This document shows, one piece after another, positions 34,381 to 42,708 of a stretch of 50,829 nt of DNA. Numbering within the stretch: position 1 is the stretch's first letter; the number at the start of each line of letters is the position of its first letter. Source of the DNA: Thermoplasmata archaeon (GTDB taxonomy: Archaea; Thermoplasmatota; Thermoplasmata; Lutacidiplasmatales; UBA184); NCBI GenBank assembly GCA_022749895.1, contig JAKIWS010000010.1:1-50829 (forward strand). Reading direction: 5' to 3'. A model generated the notes under the pieces. The model made no database searches, was not told where the DNA came from, and was given only the letters and a program-made list of their open reading frames with translations. The position numbers were made by a program, and so were the translations under genes.

Positions 34381-36651
34381 GTGACCGGACGTTCATCGCG
34401 AGCCATCCACATTTTCCTCTGCCTGGCGATTCTCGGCTCTTCGATCTCTTTGCACGGCCTCTCCGCCCAGCCCGCACCGGGACAATCGGCCCCTCGACTA
34501 ATGGGAACCACAACCCCAGCTAGGGGGGCGACGGAACTCGCTGCGTCGCATGCATCACCTGCCGGCTCCGTCGGGACGATTCCCGGACAGGCATCGGCCT
34601 GGTTCAACCGAACGACCGGTGCACAGCCGCCTGGTCGCGACGATGCCGCCATGGCCTTCGATTCGAGTGACGGGTATCTCGTCCTGTTTGGCGGGGGTAG
34701 CCCGTATGGGTCGCCAGGTGTGTTCGGCGATACTTGGGTGTTTCAGAACGGAGCGTGGAGGGAATTGTGCTCCGGAACGAGCGCTCCCCCCACGTGCGCG
34801 TCCGAACCCTCTCCGCGTCATGGGGCATCGATGGCGTATGATGTCCGCGACGGATACCTGGTCCTGTTCGGGGGCGTTTACTCGCACCTTCTGAACGATA
34901 CTTGGAAATTCGAAGGCGGGGCGTGGACGAACATTACCAATCGGTTGGCGCCGACCGGCGAAACCCTTGGGGCTATGACCTACGATGCACGTGACGGCTA
35001 CCTGCTCCTCTACAACACCCAGGCCGAGACGTGGGTGTTTTCCAATGGCTCGTGGGCGACGTTGGCTACGATCGGCTCCCCCGGTCTTGTGACCTCTGCA
35101 GCGATATTCTACGATGTCGCGGATCGCTACGTCGTGATGTTCGGTGGTTACGACTCCTCGTACACGGCTTTGGCCTCAACCTGGACCTATGCCACCGGAG
35201 TCTGGACCTTCCGCTCCCTTGCCACCCATCCCTCCGCTCGTTCCGCCGCATTCGCGGCGTACGATGTCGTCCAGGGTTATGGCATTCTGTTCAGCGGAGT
35301 GAAGGGCGCGGGACCGGGCCCACCTGTGTCCAATGACACTTGGACGTATCAGAACGGAATGTGGTTCAATGTTACTCATTACCAGGTGAACGCGCCCCGA
35401 GCTGAGTCCCACGGTCTGCTTGCCTACGATCCGTCTTTGGGCTACTCCCTCCTTTTCAGTGGGGATTACTTCTACAACGATACCTGGTGGTTCGTCGACC
35501 CGCTCACGGTGACACTTAACGCATCTCGGACGGCGCTTGATGTGGGGCACTCGCTCACACTTTCGACGAACACATCGGGAGGAGCGGGGCCCTTCGCGTA
35601 CACGTATGTCGGATTGCCCACCGGCTGCGTCGCCCCAAACGCCTCCCTACTTGCTTGCCTCCCCTCCGCGCCTGGGGTGTACCACGTTGGGGTGACCGTC
35701 AGCGGACGGGTACTGCTTCCCCAGTCCAATTCGATTTCGTTGAACGTAAATCCTTCGCCGAAGATCGTAGCTGCCGCCTCCCGCAATGCGACCACCGTCG
35801 GGTTTCCGGTCAGCTTCACATCGGAAGTCTCGGGGGGCACGCCGCCGTTCACGCTCGCGTGGACCTTTGGTGATAGCACCGCTGCCAGTGGTTCGCCGAT
35901 TTCCCACGTCTTCAACGCGGCCGGGACGTTTCTCGTTCAGCTCGTCGGCACAGATTCGGACCGGGGGTCGTCGACCGCGAATCTCTCTGTGCTGGTCCAC
36001 CCGGGAATAACGCCCACAATCGTCGTTGCGGCGAACGAGACCGACACCAGCTTACCCCTGAAGTTCGACGTCACCGTTTCGGGAGGCACTTCCCCATTCC
36101 TGTTCGCCTGGCTCTTCGGGGATGGCCAGGGCGCCTCGGTAGCGCAGACGAACCACGCGTTCCAGATCCCGGGAATCTTTCGCTCTTCAGTAATCGTCTC
36201 TGATGCAGTCGGAGGACTGGGAACGGCAGGGGTCGAGATCACGATCCATCCCGGACTCGTGATTAACGCCACAGCGGACGCCTCTCGAGTCGTCCAAGCT
36301 TCCCCGGTCGGGTTCCACTCCGTGGCCGTGGGGGGGACAGGGGCGCATCGCTTCCTCTGGAACTTTGCCGATGGCGCAACCTCAAGCGCTTCGAATCCGA
36401 CGCACTCATTCGGTGCGACCGGCGCCTACTCTGTGGTCCTCAACGTCAGCGATGCTGTCGGTGGCCATGCCACGACTGGTGTCAGCGTATTGGTGGTCGC
36501 CGCTCCTCCTACCGCTGTTAGCCCCGGCAGTTCTCCGGCACCTCCAACATTACTCTGGATCTTGATTGGAGTTGTTGGACTGGTCGAAGCCTTCGTGGCG
36601 GCACGATTGATGACACGTAAACGAAGGCCACAGGGAGCTGCGGCTCCGTAG
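34381..36651 (+). CDS. Surface protein with kelch-like propeller and PKD domains
   Basis: A 756-residue protein from GTG 34381, which gives a good signal peptide (SSRAIHIFLCLAILGSSISL). The frame is open back to 34279. About residues 100-380 hold six kelch-like blades marked by D/ETWVFQNGAW, DTWKFEGGAW, ETWVFSNGSW, STWTYATGVW and DTWTYQNGMW alternating with AYDxxxGYxVLFGG. Then comes one Ig-like module (VGLPTGC...LLACLPSAPG) and three PKD domains (AWTFGDS, AWLFGDGQG and WNFADGAT cores). A C-terminal membrane helix (LLWILIGVVGLVEAFVAA) is followed by RKRRPQ. It is anchored outside the cell and likely binds glycans or neighbouring proteins. It is a paralogue of the larger protein at 45439-48876 and starts just outside repeat C. 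Confidence 0.82.
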   Translation: MTGRSSRAIHIFLCLAILGSSISLHGLSAQPAPGQSAPRLMGTTTPARGATELAASHASPAGSVGTIPGQASAWFNRTTGAQPPGRDDAAMAFDSSDGYLVLFGGGSPYGSPGVFGDTWVFQNGAWRELCSGTSAPPTCASEPSPRHGASMAYDVRDGYLVLFGGVYSHLLNDTWKFEGGAWTNITNRLAPTGETLGAMTYDARDGYLLLYNTQAETWVFSNGSWATLATIGSPGLVTSAAIFYDVADRYVVMFGGYDSSYTALASTWTYATGVWTFRSLATHPSARSAAFAAYDVVQGYGILFSGVKGAGPGPPVSNDTWTYQNGMWFNVTHYQVNAPRAESHGLLAYDPSLGYSLLFSGDYFYNDTWWFVDPLTVTLNASRTALDVGHSLTLSTNTSGGAGPFAYTYVGLPTGCVAPNASLLACLPSAPGVYHVGVTVSGRVLLPQSNSISLNVNPSPKIVAAASRNATTVGFPVSFTSEVSGGTPPFTLAWTFGDSTAASGSPISHVFNAAGTFLVQLVGTDSDRGSSTANLSVLVHPGITPTIVVAANETDTSLPLKFDVTVSGGTSPFLFAWLFGDGQGASVAQTNHAFQIPGIFRSSVIVSDAVGGLGTAGVEITIHPGLVINATADASRVVQASPVGFHSVAVGGTGAHRFLWNFADGATSSASNPTHSFGATGAYSVVLNVSDAVGGHATTGVSVLVVAAPPTAVSPGSSPAPPTLLWILIGVVGLVEAFVAARLMTRKRRPQGAAAP

Positions 36652-36811
36652 CCGGCACCGGAAGAGGGGGACGCGGAGCCGTTGCAGGGCGCCGTCCCCG
36701 CCTTCCTCGAACGGTATCACTTCTCGAACGGGCCCGGGTGAGAATCTGCCGCGGGCTCCCAGGCGAAAGGCTATGTCGAGCCAGGGGACGGCAGACGGAT
36801 TCGATTCTTTG

Positions 36812-36916
36812 TGTCGGGGGGGGGATTTGAACCCCCGACCCCAGGATCTCTCCAGCGGGTGCGTGGTCGCGCCCGCTCTATGAGTCCCGTACTCTACCAG
36901 GCTGAGCCACCCCGAC
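36812..36916 (-). tRNA. tRNA with CAU anticodon (Met, or Ile2) with a 31-base intron
   Basis: Read leftward from 36916: acceptor GTCGGGG pairs with CCCCGAC, the discriminator is A at 36812, and CCA is not encoded. The D-arm is GCTC/GAGT, the anticodon stem CGGGA/TCCTG, the anticodon CAT at 36882-36880, the variable loop 5 bases and the T-arm GGGGG-TTCAAAT-CCCCC. A 31-base intron (36878-36848) sits one base after the anticodon, the canonical archaeal position. It folds as AGCGGG/CCCGCT, as needed for a bulge-helix-bulge splicing site. Elongator Met is most likely; an Ile2 tRNA (CAU read as AUA after agmatidine modification) cannot be excluded. It lies between the kelch/PKD gene and eS1. Confidence 0.92.
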
Positions 36917-36947
36917 ACGGGTGGTCGGCCGGACGGGTTCGACCTCT

Positions 36948-37673
36948 TTAGGACTGTGCGCCCGAGGCCTCCCCGGAGTCGGCCGGGGGGATTGTGGTCT
37001 CCGCATCGACGGACGGCGTCGGAGCCATCTCGGGCTCGACGGGGGCGACCTCGTCGAGGATCGGACCACCAACGATGGAGCTGCGTATCTCGATTTTCTT
37101 CAGGGGGTACAGGGTCTTGAGACCGTGAGCGAGGAGCTTCCCGAGGTCCCCTTGGAGCATCTCGCGGACGAATTCCGGGGCGGTCCGAAGCTGCGCCTCC
37201 TCGATCAGGAGCGAGCGAAGCTTGTGCCGCACGACGGTGCGAAGATGCGTCTGGAGACGCTGCTCGCCCACGGCGACCGGCTTGAGGATGATGGGAACCC
37301 CGTCCTTGGTCATGACCGAGAGCGAGGTATCGATCTTGGAGCGCTTCCGCCGGGCGAGCCGACGGACGTAGTCGCTCGTGAGCTCGTGGCCGATGAACCG
37401 GGTCTCCGCGATGTTCTCCGCGTTCACCCGTTCGATCTGGAATCGGAGCTTGATGTGGGCTTTCCCGATATCGGCGCCCCCGCTGAGCTCCTGCAGCGTC
37501 GTCTCGAGCGTACGCCCGACGACCTGCTCCGGCTCCGACGCCATCGTTTCCCCGAGCTCGACGTGCTGGAAGAGGCCCGGCGCCCGCACCTTGAACCAGT
37601 GCTTGGACCGCCACTTGTCCTTCACGGTCCGGGCGATGGTCGTCTTCTTCGCCGTCGACTCCTTCTCGGCCAT
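36948..37673 (-). CDS. rps3ae: Small ribosomal subunit protein eS1 (S3Ae)
   Basis: A 241-residue protein of the archaeal/eukaryotic small subunit. KDKWRSKHWFKVRAPGLF at the N-terminus, LGETMASEPEQVVGRTLETTLQEL, the GHELTSDYVRRLARRKRSKIDTSLSV block and LYPLKKIEIRSSIV are the family's conserved regions. The last 40 residues are an acidic, Pro/Ala-rich tail. Length is normal or slightly long. ATG 37673 follows a TATA box (37701-37709) with a short leader. Its presence marks the window as archaeal. The intron-containing tRNA follows on the same strand 31 bases downstream and may share the transcript. Confidence 0.95.
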   Translation of the reverse strand: MAEKESTAKKTTIARTVKDKWRSKHWFKVRAPGLFQHVELGETMASEPEQVVGRTLETTLQELSGGADIGKAHIKLRFQIERVNAENIAETRFIGHELTSDYVRRLARRKRSKIDTSLSVMTKDGVPIILKPVAVGEQRLQTHLRTVVRHKLRSLLIEEAQLRTAPEFVREMLQGDLGKLLAHGLKTLYPLKKIEIRSSIVGGPILDEVAPVEPEMAPTPSVDAETTIPPADSGEASGAQS

Positions 37674-37700
37674 AGGGTGGGGGCGCCGACCGGCGTCGCC

Positions 37701-37709
37701 TACATAAAA
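37701..37709 (-). promoter_or_regulatory. TATA box of the eS1 gene
   Basis: Read leftward, ttttatgta in a GC-rich spacer. The expected transcription start near 37680 leaves a leader of a few bases before the ATG at 37673. Confidence 0.6.
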
Positions 37710-37854
37710 CCGCTCTCGACGCGTCCCGCGCCCCGCGCGGAACGAGCCCCACCGCGGCCCCGAACCGCCTCCCGTCCGCGCGGCGGAGCGCGGGCCGTCG
37801 CCTTCCCGCCCGCGCCTCGAGGAGGAATCGGGCGTTCATGCCCGGGTCGTTCAA

Positions 37855-39450
37855 ATGGGCAAGCTACATATGACGAGCCGAAGTCGGCGCGCCGTGGCCG
37901 ATGCGGCGGTGAGCGTCCCCCCGGTGGCAGCCCCGTCGATCGGTTCCCGAGCGACCGCCGCGGACCTGAAGGCCAGCGGCGCGCGGATCGAGAGCCCGAG
38001 CGACCGATTCCGTGCCGAGATCCTGCGCCTCCTCGACGGGTTGCGGGCGAAGGGGTTGACCCGCCCGGGCGCGGTCGCCGCGTTGTTCCCGCGCACCGTC
38101 CTGCCCCAGACGACGTACGAGGACGTCGTCGCCGCGCTCGTCTCCGGGGCCCACGTTCTCTTCTTCGGGCCTTCCGGCGCCGGAAAGACCAACCTCGCGA
38201 AGGACCTTTGGGATCTCTTCCCGAAGGGCGCCTGGGTGATCTCGGGCTGCCCCGTCCTGGACCATCCTCTCTCGGTCTGCGACCCGGTTGCGGCGCGGGC
38301 CGCGCCGCCCTGCCCGATCTGTCAGCGCCGGTTCGCCCCCGACGGCGAAGTGGCGCGGTTCGACCCGGCCCGCGTCAACCCCCGAGATGTTCCGGCGGAG
38401 TTCGTGCGTCTGCGAGAGGGGTTCGGCTTTGCCCGACTGCAGGGTAGCTCGGAGGTGTTCCCGGACCATCTCACGGGCAACATCAACCTCCGCAAGCTCG
38501 AGGAGATCGGCGACCCGATGAGCCCGCTCGTGCTCGAACCGGGGAAGCTCCTCCAGGCGAACCGCGGCGTCCTCCTCGTGGACGAGATCGGGAAGCTCCC
38601 GCTCGGGACGCAGAACGTGCTCTTGCAAGCACTTCAGGAGGGGACGGTCACCCCCGCCAAGTCCCGCGAGAGCTTTCCGGGTAACTTCGTCGCGCTCTGC
38701 ACGTCGAACCTGTCCGACCTCGACAACATCAACGACCCGCTCTCCGACCGGCTCACGAGCATCCACATCACCTACAACGCCCTCCACGCGGCGAACCGGC
38801 GCATCGCCGAGATCGCGCGCGCCGACGACGAGTTCGCGTTCTTGCCGGAGGTCCTCCTCGACGCCGGCGTGCGGCTGATCGAGGCCTGGCGGCTGCGCAA
38901 TTCCGGCGACAATCCGGACGTCGGCGAGGTCGGGTCGAACCGGACGCTCATCGACGTCGGCCAACGGACCGAAGCGATCGCGGTGCTCGCCGGGCACGAG
39001 CTCCCGACGCCGGACGACCTCAAGGCCGGGCTGCTCCACGCGATGCGCGGCCGCATCCGGGCCCGCAGCGGCGACTCGTTCGACCAGAACGAGGCCCGCG
39101 TGCGGGAGTTCATCGACCGGAACCTGGACCCGGCGCTCAAGCGGAGCGCCGGCGTCTACTGGTGCCGGTTCTTCCACGACATCGTCAAGGAGAACAAGAG
39201 CGAGGGGGAAGCGCTCGTCGCGGAGGGCCGTCGGCTCTCCGCCGACGCCGCGCTCAAGGACCAGGTCGCTCAGGGCGCGACCGTGTTCCCGAAGTTCCGC
39301 ACGTTCGTGAATTACGTCGGCGAGCGCGAACACCCGCGCGGCCCCGTTCGCCCCGTCGACGCCGGCGCGGCGGTGTTCCAGCTCCTCGAGAAGTACTCGC
39401 TCTTCACCTGCGCCGGGGCGGAGGCCGACGACGACGCCCCCCTCGTCTGA
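37855..39450 (+). CDS. AAA+ ATPase of the Mg-chelatase ChlI/MoxR group
   Basis: A 531-residue ATPase. Walker A GPSGAGKT is at 105-112, a CxxC pair (PPCPICQRRF) near 153-156 may bind zinc, and GNINLRKLEEIGDP follows. Walker B GVLLVDEIGKLPLGTQNVLLQALQEG is near 239 and the sensor-1 TSNLSDLDN near 283. It remodels a partner using ATP. In this group the partner is usually a von Willebrand A protein, and exactly such a gene follows, as in BchI/BchD or MoxR/VWA pairs. No cobalamin or chlorophyll genes are nearby, so a metal-chelatase role is not implied. The start could also be ATG 37870 or GTG 37894. Its stop lies beside a C6 run that matters for the next gene. Confidence 0.88.
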   Translation: MGKLHMTSRSRRAVADAAVSVPPVAAPSIGSRATAADLKASGARIESPSDRFRAEILRLLDGLRAKGLTRPGAVAALFPRTVLPQTTYEDVVAALVSGAHVLFFGPSGAGKTNLAKDLWDLFPKGAWVISGCPVLDHPLSVCDPVAARAAPPCPICQRRFAPDGEVARFDPARVNPRDVPAEFVRLREGFGFARLQGSSEVFPDHLTGNINLRKLEEIGDPMSPLVLEPGKLLQANRGVLLVDEIGKLPLGTQNVLLQALQEGTVTPAKSRESFPGNFVALCTSNLSDLDNINDPLSDRLTSIHITYNALHAANRRIAEIARADDEFAFLPEVLLDAGVRLIEAWRLRNSGDNPDVGEVGSNRTLIDVGQRTEAIAVLAGHELPTPDDLKAGLLHAMRGRIRARSGDSFDQNEARVREFIDRNLDPALKRSAGVYWCRFFHDIVKENKSEGEALVAEGRRLSADAALKDQVAQGATVFPKFRTFVNYVGEREHPRGPVRPVDAGAAVFQLLEKYSLFTCAGAEADDDAPLV

Positions 39451-41248
39451 CGCGACGGTCGAGCTTCCGGACTGCGCGCAGTTCACCGACGACGTCACCA
39501 GCGACGACCTCCTCGACCGGCTCGATCGCGAGCAGCTGGTTCGCGCCCTCGCGGAGGAGGGGATCGACGGGGCCCGACGCCTGCTCGCCGAGACGGCGAG
39601 CCACGACCAGGAGCTCAAGGACCGGCTGGCCGCCCTTCGGGAGCGGCTTCGCCGTCAGATCGCCCGGGATGTCGGGCGTGTCCAGGGCGAGTTCGACCGC
39701 CGCTTCGACGAACTGGCCACCGTAGGCCGCCAGGAGCAGGCCACGATCGCGGCCGAGGTCGCCGCGCTGGAGGCTCGGCTGCGGGCGGCCCGCGAGCTTC
39801 GGACCAACCGTTTCGCCGACGCGGGCCTCCTCGCGGAGGTCCAGGCGGCGCTCGGCGCGTCGGACGCGTCGTGGAACCGTCCCCCCCCGAAGCCCGGGTT
39901 CTTCGCGCGGCTGAGGGCCGCGTTCGCGCGGTTGGCCGCGTGGTTCGCCCGGCTTTTCGGGCGGCGACGGGCGCCGGCGCCCCGCCCGGAGGGTCGAACG
40001 GTCACGTTTGCCGCCGTAGGCGTCGGGAGCCGCTCGTTGGGGGCCTCCGAGATCGGGGACGCGCTCGCGCGCCTATCGTCGGGACAGATCGACGAGCTCG
40101 AGACGAACGTTCGTCGATCCCTCCAAGCCAAGGAGCGCGACCTCCGCCGGGAGGCGGAGGCGAAGAGGCGCGGAGCGGAATCCCAGCAGCGGGCCCTCGA
40201 GGCCGAGCGGCAGGCGGCCCGGGAGCGCGCGAACCGGGAGATGGAGCAACGGCTGAAAGCCGCCGAGGAGCAGCGGCTGAAACGCGAGCTGACCGAACGC
40301 GGGCTCGTCGCGGAGCGCGAAGGCCGGCTCCAGGTCACCTACGGCCTCGTCGAGCGGTTCGCGCGGCTCGTGCTCGAGGAGGAGAGCCGGACCCTGCCCG
40401 GGGATGTGCGCCTTTCCTATCGCGGCCCCGCGTCCACGGGAGTGTACGAGAAGGCGCGCATCCGGCAGCCCGAGGAGGTGGCCCATCTCGACCTTCCCTC
40501 GTCGCTCCTCGCCGCCCGGATGGAGGGCTCGCGCCACCTCGATGAGCGGACGAGCTACATCTACCGGGAGGTGACGAGCGAGCGGGTCCACGTTGTGCTC
40601 GCTTTCGATAAATCCGGCAGCATGGCGGAGGGCGAGAAGCTCCCCGCGGCGAAGAAGGCGCTTCTCGCCCTCTACATCGCGGTGCGGCGGCGCCATCCCG
40701 ACGCGCTGATCGACGTCGTCGCCTTCGACAACGAGGTCCGGGTCCTCGACCTGCTCGAGCTGTGGGAATGTTCGCCGGGGGCGTTCACGAACACCGCGGA
40801 AGCGCTCCACACCGCGCACCTCCTCCTTCGCTCGTCGCGGGCGACTCGGAAGGAGGTGTACGTGGTGACGGACGGCCTCCCGGAGGCGTACACCGCCGCC
40901 GACGGTCGGGTCCGAAGCGGGAACCTCGAGGCCGCGATGGAGCAGGCCGTCCAGCGGGCCCGCGAGCTCGCGACGATTCCCACTCTCAAGTTCTCGATGA
41001 TCCTCCTGAAATCCGAGCACCCCGAGTACGAGCTCGCGGCCCGTCAGATCACTCGGACCCTGGGCGGCGACCTGATCGTGACCGAGCCGGAGCGGCTCGG
41101 GGTCGAACTTTTGGTTCGATGGGCCCGGGGCTCGGAGACCACGCGCAAGCCTGTCGTGGCCCCGATCGCGACGCCCCCCGGCGCCGCCGGGACCGCGCGG
41201 GGCCCCCGCGGCAAGCGACGCCGGGTCGACCGCCGGATGGGCGGCTAG
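39449..41248 (+). CDS. Coiled-coil protein with von Willebrand factor A domain, N-terminal start not resolved
   Basis: The C-terminal VWA domain (VHVVLAFDKSGSMAEG with the DxSxS metal site; VVAFDNEVRVLDLLELWECSPG; KEVYVVTDGLPEAY) follows a long charged coiled coil. The first usable start by the standard rules is TTG 39932. The same frame is plainly coding for at least 160 codons before it (VELPDCAQFTDDVTSDDLLD..., RALAEEGIDGARRLLAETASH..., GEFDRRFDELATVGRQEQ), back to the ATPase stop at 39448-39450. No ATG, GTG or TTG occurs there up to an in-frame stop at 39308. So translation starts at an unusual codon, or ribosomes shift from the ATPase frame, or a base is wrong. The start given is only a boundary. 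The protein is the likely partner of the ATPase. Confidence 0.82.
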   Translation, partial: DATVELPDCAQFTDDVTSDDLLDRLDREQLVRALAEEGIDGARRLLAETASHDQELKDRLAALRERLRRQIARDVGRVQGEFDRRFDELATVGRQEQATIAAEVAALEARLRAARELRTNRFADAGLLAEVQAALGASDASWNRPPPKPGFFARLRAAFARLAAWFARLFGRRRAPAPRPEGRTVTFAAVGVGSRSLGASEIGDALARLSSGQIDELETNVRRSLQAKERDLRREAEAKRRGAESQQRALEAERQAARERANREMEQRLKAAEEQRLKRELTERGLVAEREGRLQVTYGLVERFARLVLEEESRTLPGDVRLSYRGPASTGVYEKARIRQPEEVAHLDLPSSLLAARMEGSRHLDERTSYIYREVTSERVHVVLAFDKSGSMAEGEKLPAAKKALLALYIAVRRRHPDALIDVVAFDNEVRVLDLLELWECSPGAFTNTAEALHTAHLLLRSSRATRKEVYVVTDGLPEAYTAADGRVRSGNLEAAMEQAVQRARELATIPTLKFSMILLKSEHPEYELAARQITRTLGGDLIVTEPERLGVELLVRWARGSETTRKPVVAPIATPPGAAGTARGPRGKRRRVDRRMGG

Positions 41249-41273
41249 GACCTTCCCGGCCTGTCGGGCCATA

Positions 41274-41283
41274 CCTTAATCTA
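41274..41283 (+). promoter_or_regulatory. TATA box of the small helical protein gene
   Basis: ccttaatcta lies about 30-39 bases before the ATG at 41313, giving a short leader. Confidence 0.55.
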
Positions 41284-41312
41284 CGGCGGACGGACGAATC
41301 ATCCGTCGGGCC

Positions 41313-41762
41313 ATGACGGCGAAATACGAGGAGACTCGGATGCGCGAGCATCTGGCCGAGCTCCGCCGGGGCGCGCGCGGACTGGGGCGGGACATGGAGG
41401 TCGGGGTGGAGAAGGAGCTCCGGAACGTGGAGACGAAGATCTCCCGTTTCAGCGCGGCGACCGGCAAAGGGGCGAAGTACCTCGCCATGGACATCGAGGA
41501 CGACCTCTCCCGCCTGGGCAAGGCGCTCGACACCGGCATGGTCGAGCTGCCCGGACGCGTCGCCGGCGGGATCAAAACCGCGGGCGTCGCGATCGGGAGC
41601 GGCACCGCGCGTCTCGCGGGGGCCACGGCCGATGCCCTCTCCAGCGCGGGCCACAAGGCGAAGGAAGGGACGAGGAATGCCCTCGCCAGTGCCGCCGGCG
41701 TGAAGCGAACGCCGATGCGCGAGTGGCGCCACCCCTCCGACGCGGACGAGAGCGAGCGCTAG
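41313..41762 (+). CDS. Small helical protein, unknown function
   Basis: A 149-residue protein with a charged N-terminal helix (YEETRMREHLAELRRGARGLGRDMEVGVEKELRNVETKI) followed by Gly/Ala-rich amphipathic repeats (AGGIKTAGVAIGSGTARLAGATADALSSAGHKAKEGTRNALASAAG). These recall LEA-like or membrane-surface helices. It has its own TATA box. The stop overlaps the convergent methyltransferase stop by 4 bases. No family is recognised. It follows the ATPase/VWA pair but has a separate promoter. Confidence 0.6.
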   Translation: MTAKYEETRMREHLAELRRGARGLGRDMEVGVEKELRNVETKISRFSAATGKGAKYLAMDIEDDLSRLGKALDTGMVELPGRVAGGIKTAGVAIGSGTARLAGATADALSSAGHKAKEGTRNALASAAGVKRTPMREWRHPSDADESER

Positions 41763-42607
41763 CCCGAGTTCGCCCCGGGCCGTCGCGTCCGGGACCGCGG
41801 CGACCGCGTGCGGGATCGTCGGGACGCACGACGGGGCTCCTTGCGGAGTTGCCAGATGTTCTCGAGCGGCCAACGACGGCCCCAGGGGCGCTCGGATTTC
41901 GTGAGGTAGGGGGTCGCACGGCCGACGGGGGCTTGAATCTCCACGAGGTCCTCGATCGTGAATCCGGCCACCCGGAAGCGCCGGATCCACTCGCCATACG
42001 GCAGGACGAAATTCACCTCACCCGGGTAGTCGATCCGGTGCAGGTCGAAGTAGCTACGCTGAAGCTGTCGGGTCATCCGCTCGGGCTTGAAGGTCTGGCA
42101 AACGACGCGCCACGGGCTCGAGGTCGCGAAAACGAACCGCCCGGAATCCCGGAGGACCCGGGAGGCCTCGGGGATCGTCCGAAGCGGGTCGCAGAAGGTC
42201 ATCGCACCCCAGTCGCAGAAGACGACGTCGAACGTTGCGTCCGCGAACGGTAACCGTTCGGCATCGCCCTCGACGAGGGGGACGCGCCGACGGGCGCGCC
42301 GCATTTCGCCGCGGGCTTGGTCCAGCCGCCGCCGGGAGAGGTCGAGGCCAACCGGCCGCGCGGCGCGTCCGGCGAGCGCGACGAGCCACCGGCCCGCCCC
42401 GCACCCGATCTCCAGGACGTCGCGCCCGCGAACCGGGCCGAGCAGGCGGAGTTCGGACTCGGGGATCCGCCAGAAGCCCCACGCCATCGCCCGGCGTCCA
42501 CTGAGAAACCGACCGGCGTGGCGCTCGTAGCCGACCGCCTGGCGCTCCCACAGCCGGCGGTTGGTGGCAACGTGCGTCCGGGCCGCGGCGGTCCCCCGTG
42601 TCGTCAT
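41759..42607 (-). CDS. SAM-dependent methyltransferase (class I, type 11)
   Basis: A 282-residue enzyme. Motif I DVLEIGCGAGRWLVAL is the SAM loop, motif II VGLDLSRRRL ends in the ribose-binding acid, GDAERLPFADATFDVVFCDWGAM gives motifs III and IV, and SRVLRDSGRFVFAT is motif post-I. ATG 42607 was chosen; the frame is open to 42718, but that part overlaps the divergent promoter. The C-terminus is Arg-rich. The acceptor is unknown; it could be a small molecule, lipid or quinone. It is divergent from the arginine deiminase gene and they share a promoter region. Confidence 0.82.
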   Translation of the reverse strand: MTTRGTAAARTHVATNRRLWERQAVGYERHAGRFLSGRRAMAWGFWRIPESELRLLGPVRGRDVLEIGCGAGRWLVALAGRAARPVGLDLSRRRLDQARGEMRRARRRVPLVEGDAERLPFADATFDVVFCDWGAMTFCDPLRTIPEASRVLRDSGRFVFATSSPWRVVCQTFKPERMTRQLQRSYFDLHRIDYPGEVNFVLPYGEWIRRFRVAGFTIEDLVEIQAPVGRATPYLTKSERPWGRRWPLENIWQLRKEPRRASRRSRTRSPRSRTRRPGANSG

Positions 42608-42655
42608 GTTCGTCGTACGGGGAGAGTGCCCGGTCGAGCGGGGTCCGCCGGTCAG

Positions 42656-42664
42656 CCTTATGCC
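42656..42664. promoter_or_regulatory. Shared TATA-like box between methyltransferase and arginine deiminase genes
   Basis: ccttatgcc reads as a TATA-like box in both directions (ggcataagg leftward). Expected starts near 42683 rightward and 42635 leftward fit TTG 42709 and ATG 42607. Confidence 0.4.
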
Positions 42665-42708
42665 TTCCGAGGTCCGCCATCCCCGACCGTTCCGGTTCGG
42701 TCGCCCGT

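Noticed and set aside
37855-41248. The ATPase and VWA pair as a magnesium or cobalt chelatase
   Set aside because: No large chelatase subunit or tetrapyrrole genes lie nearby; the general MoxR/VWA type is the safer call.
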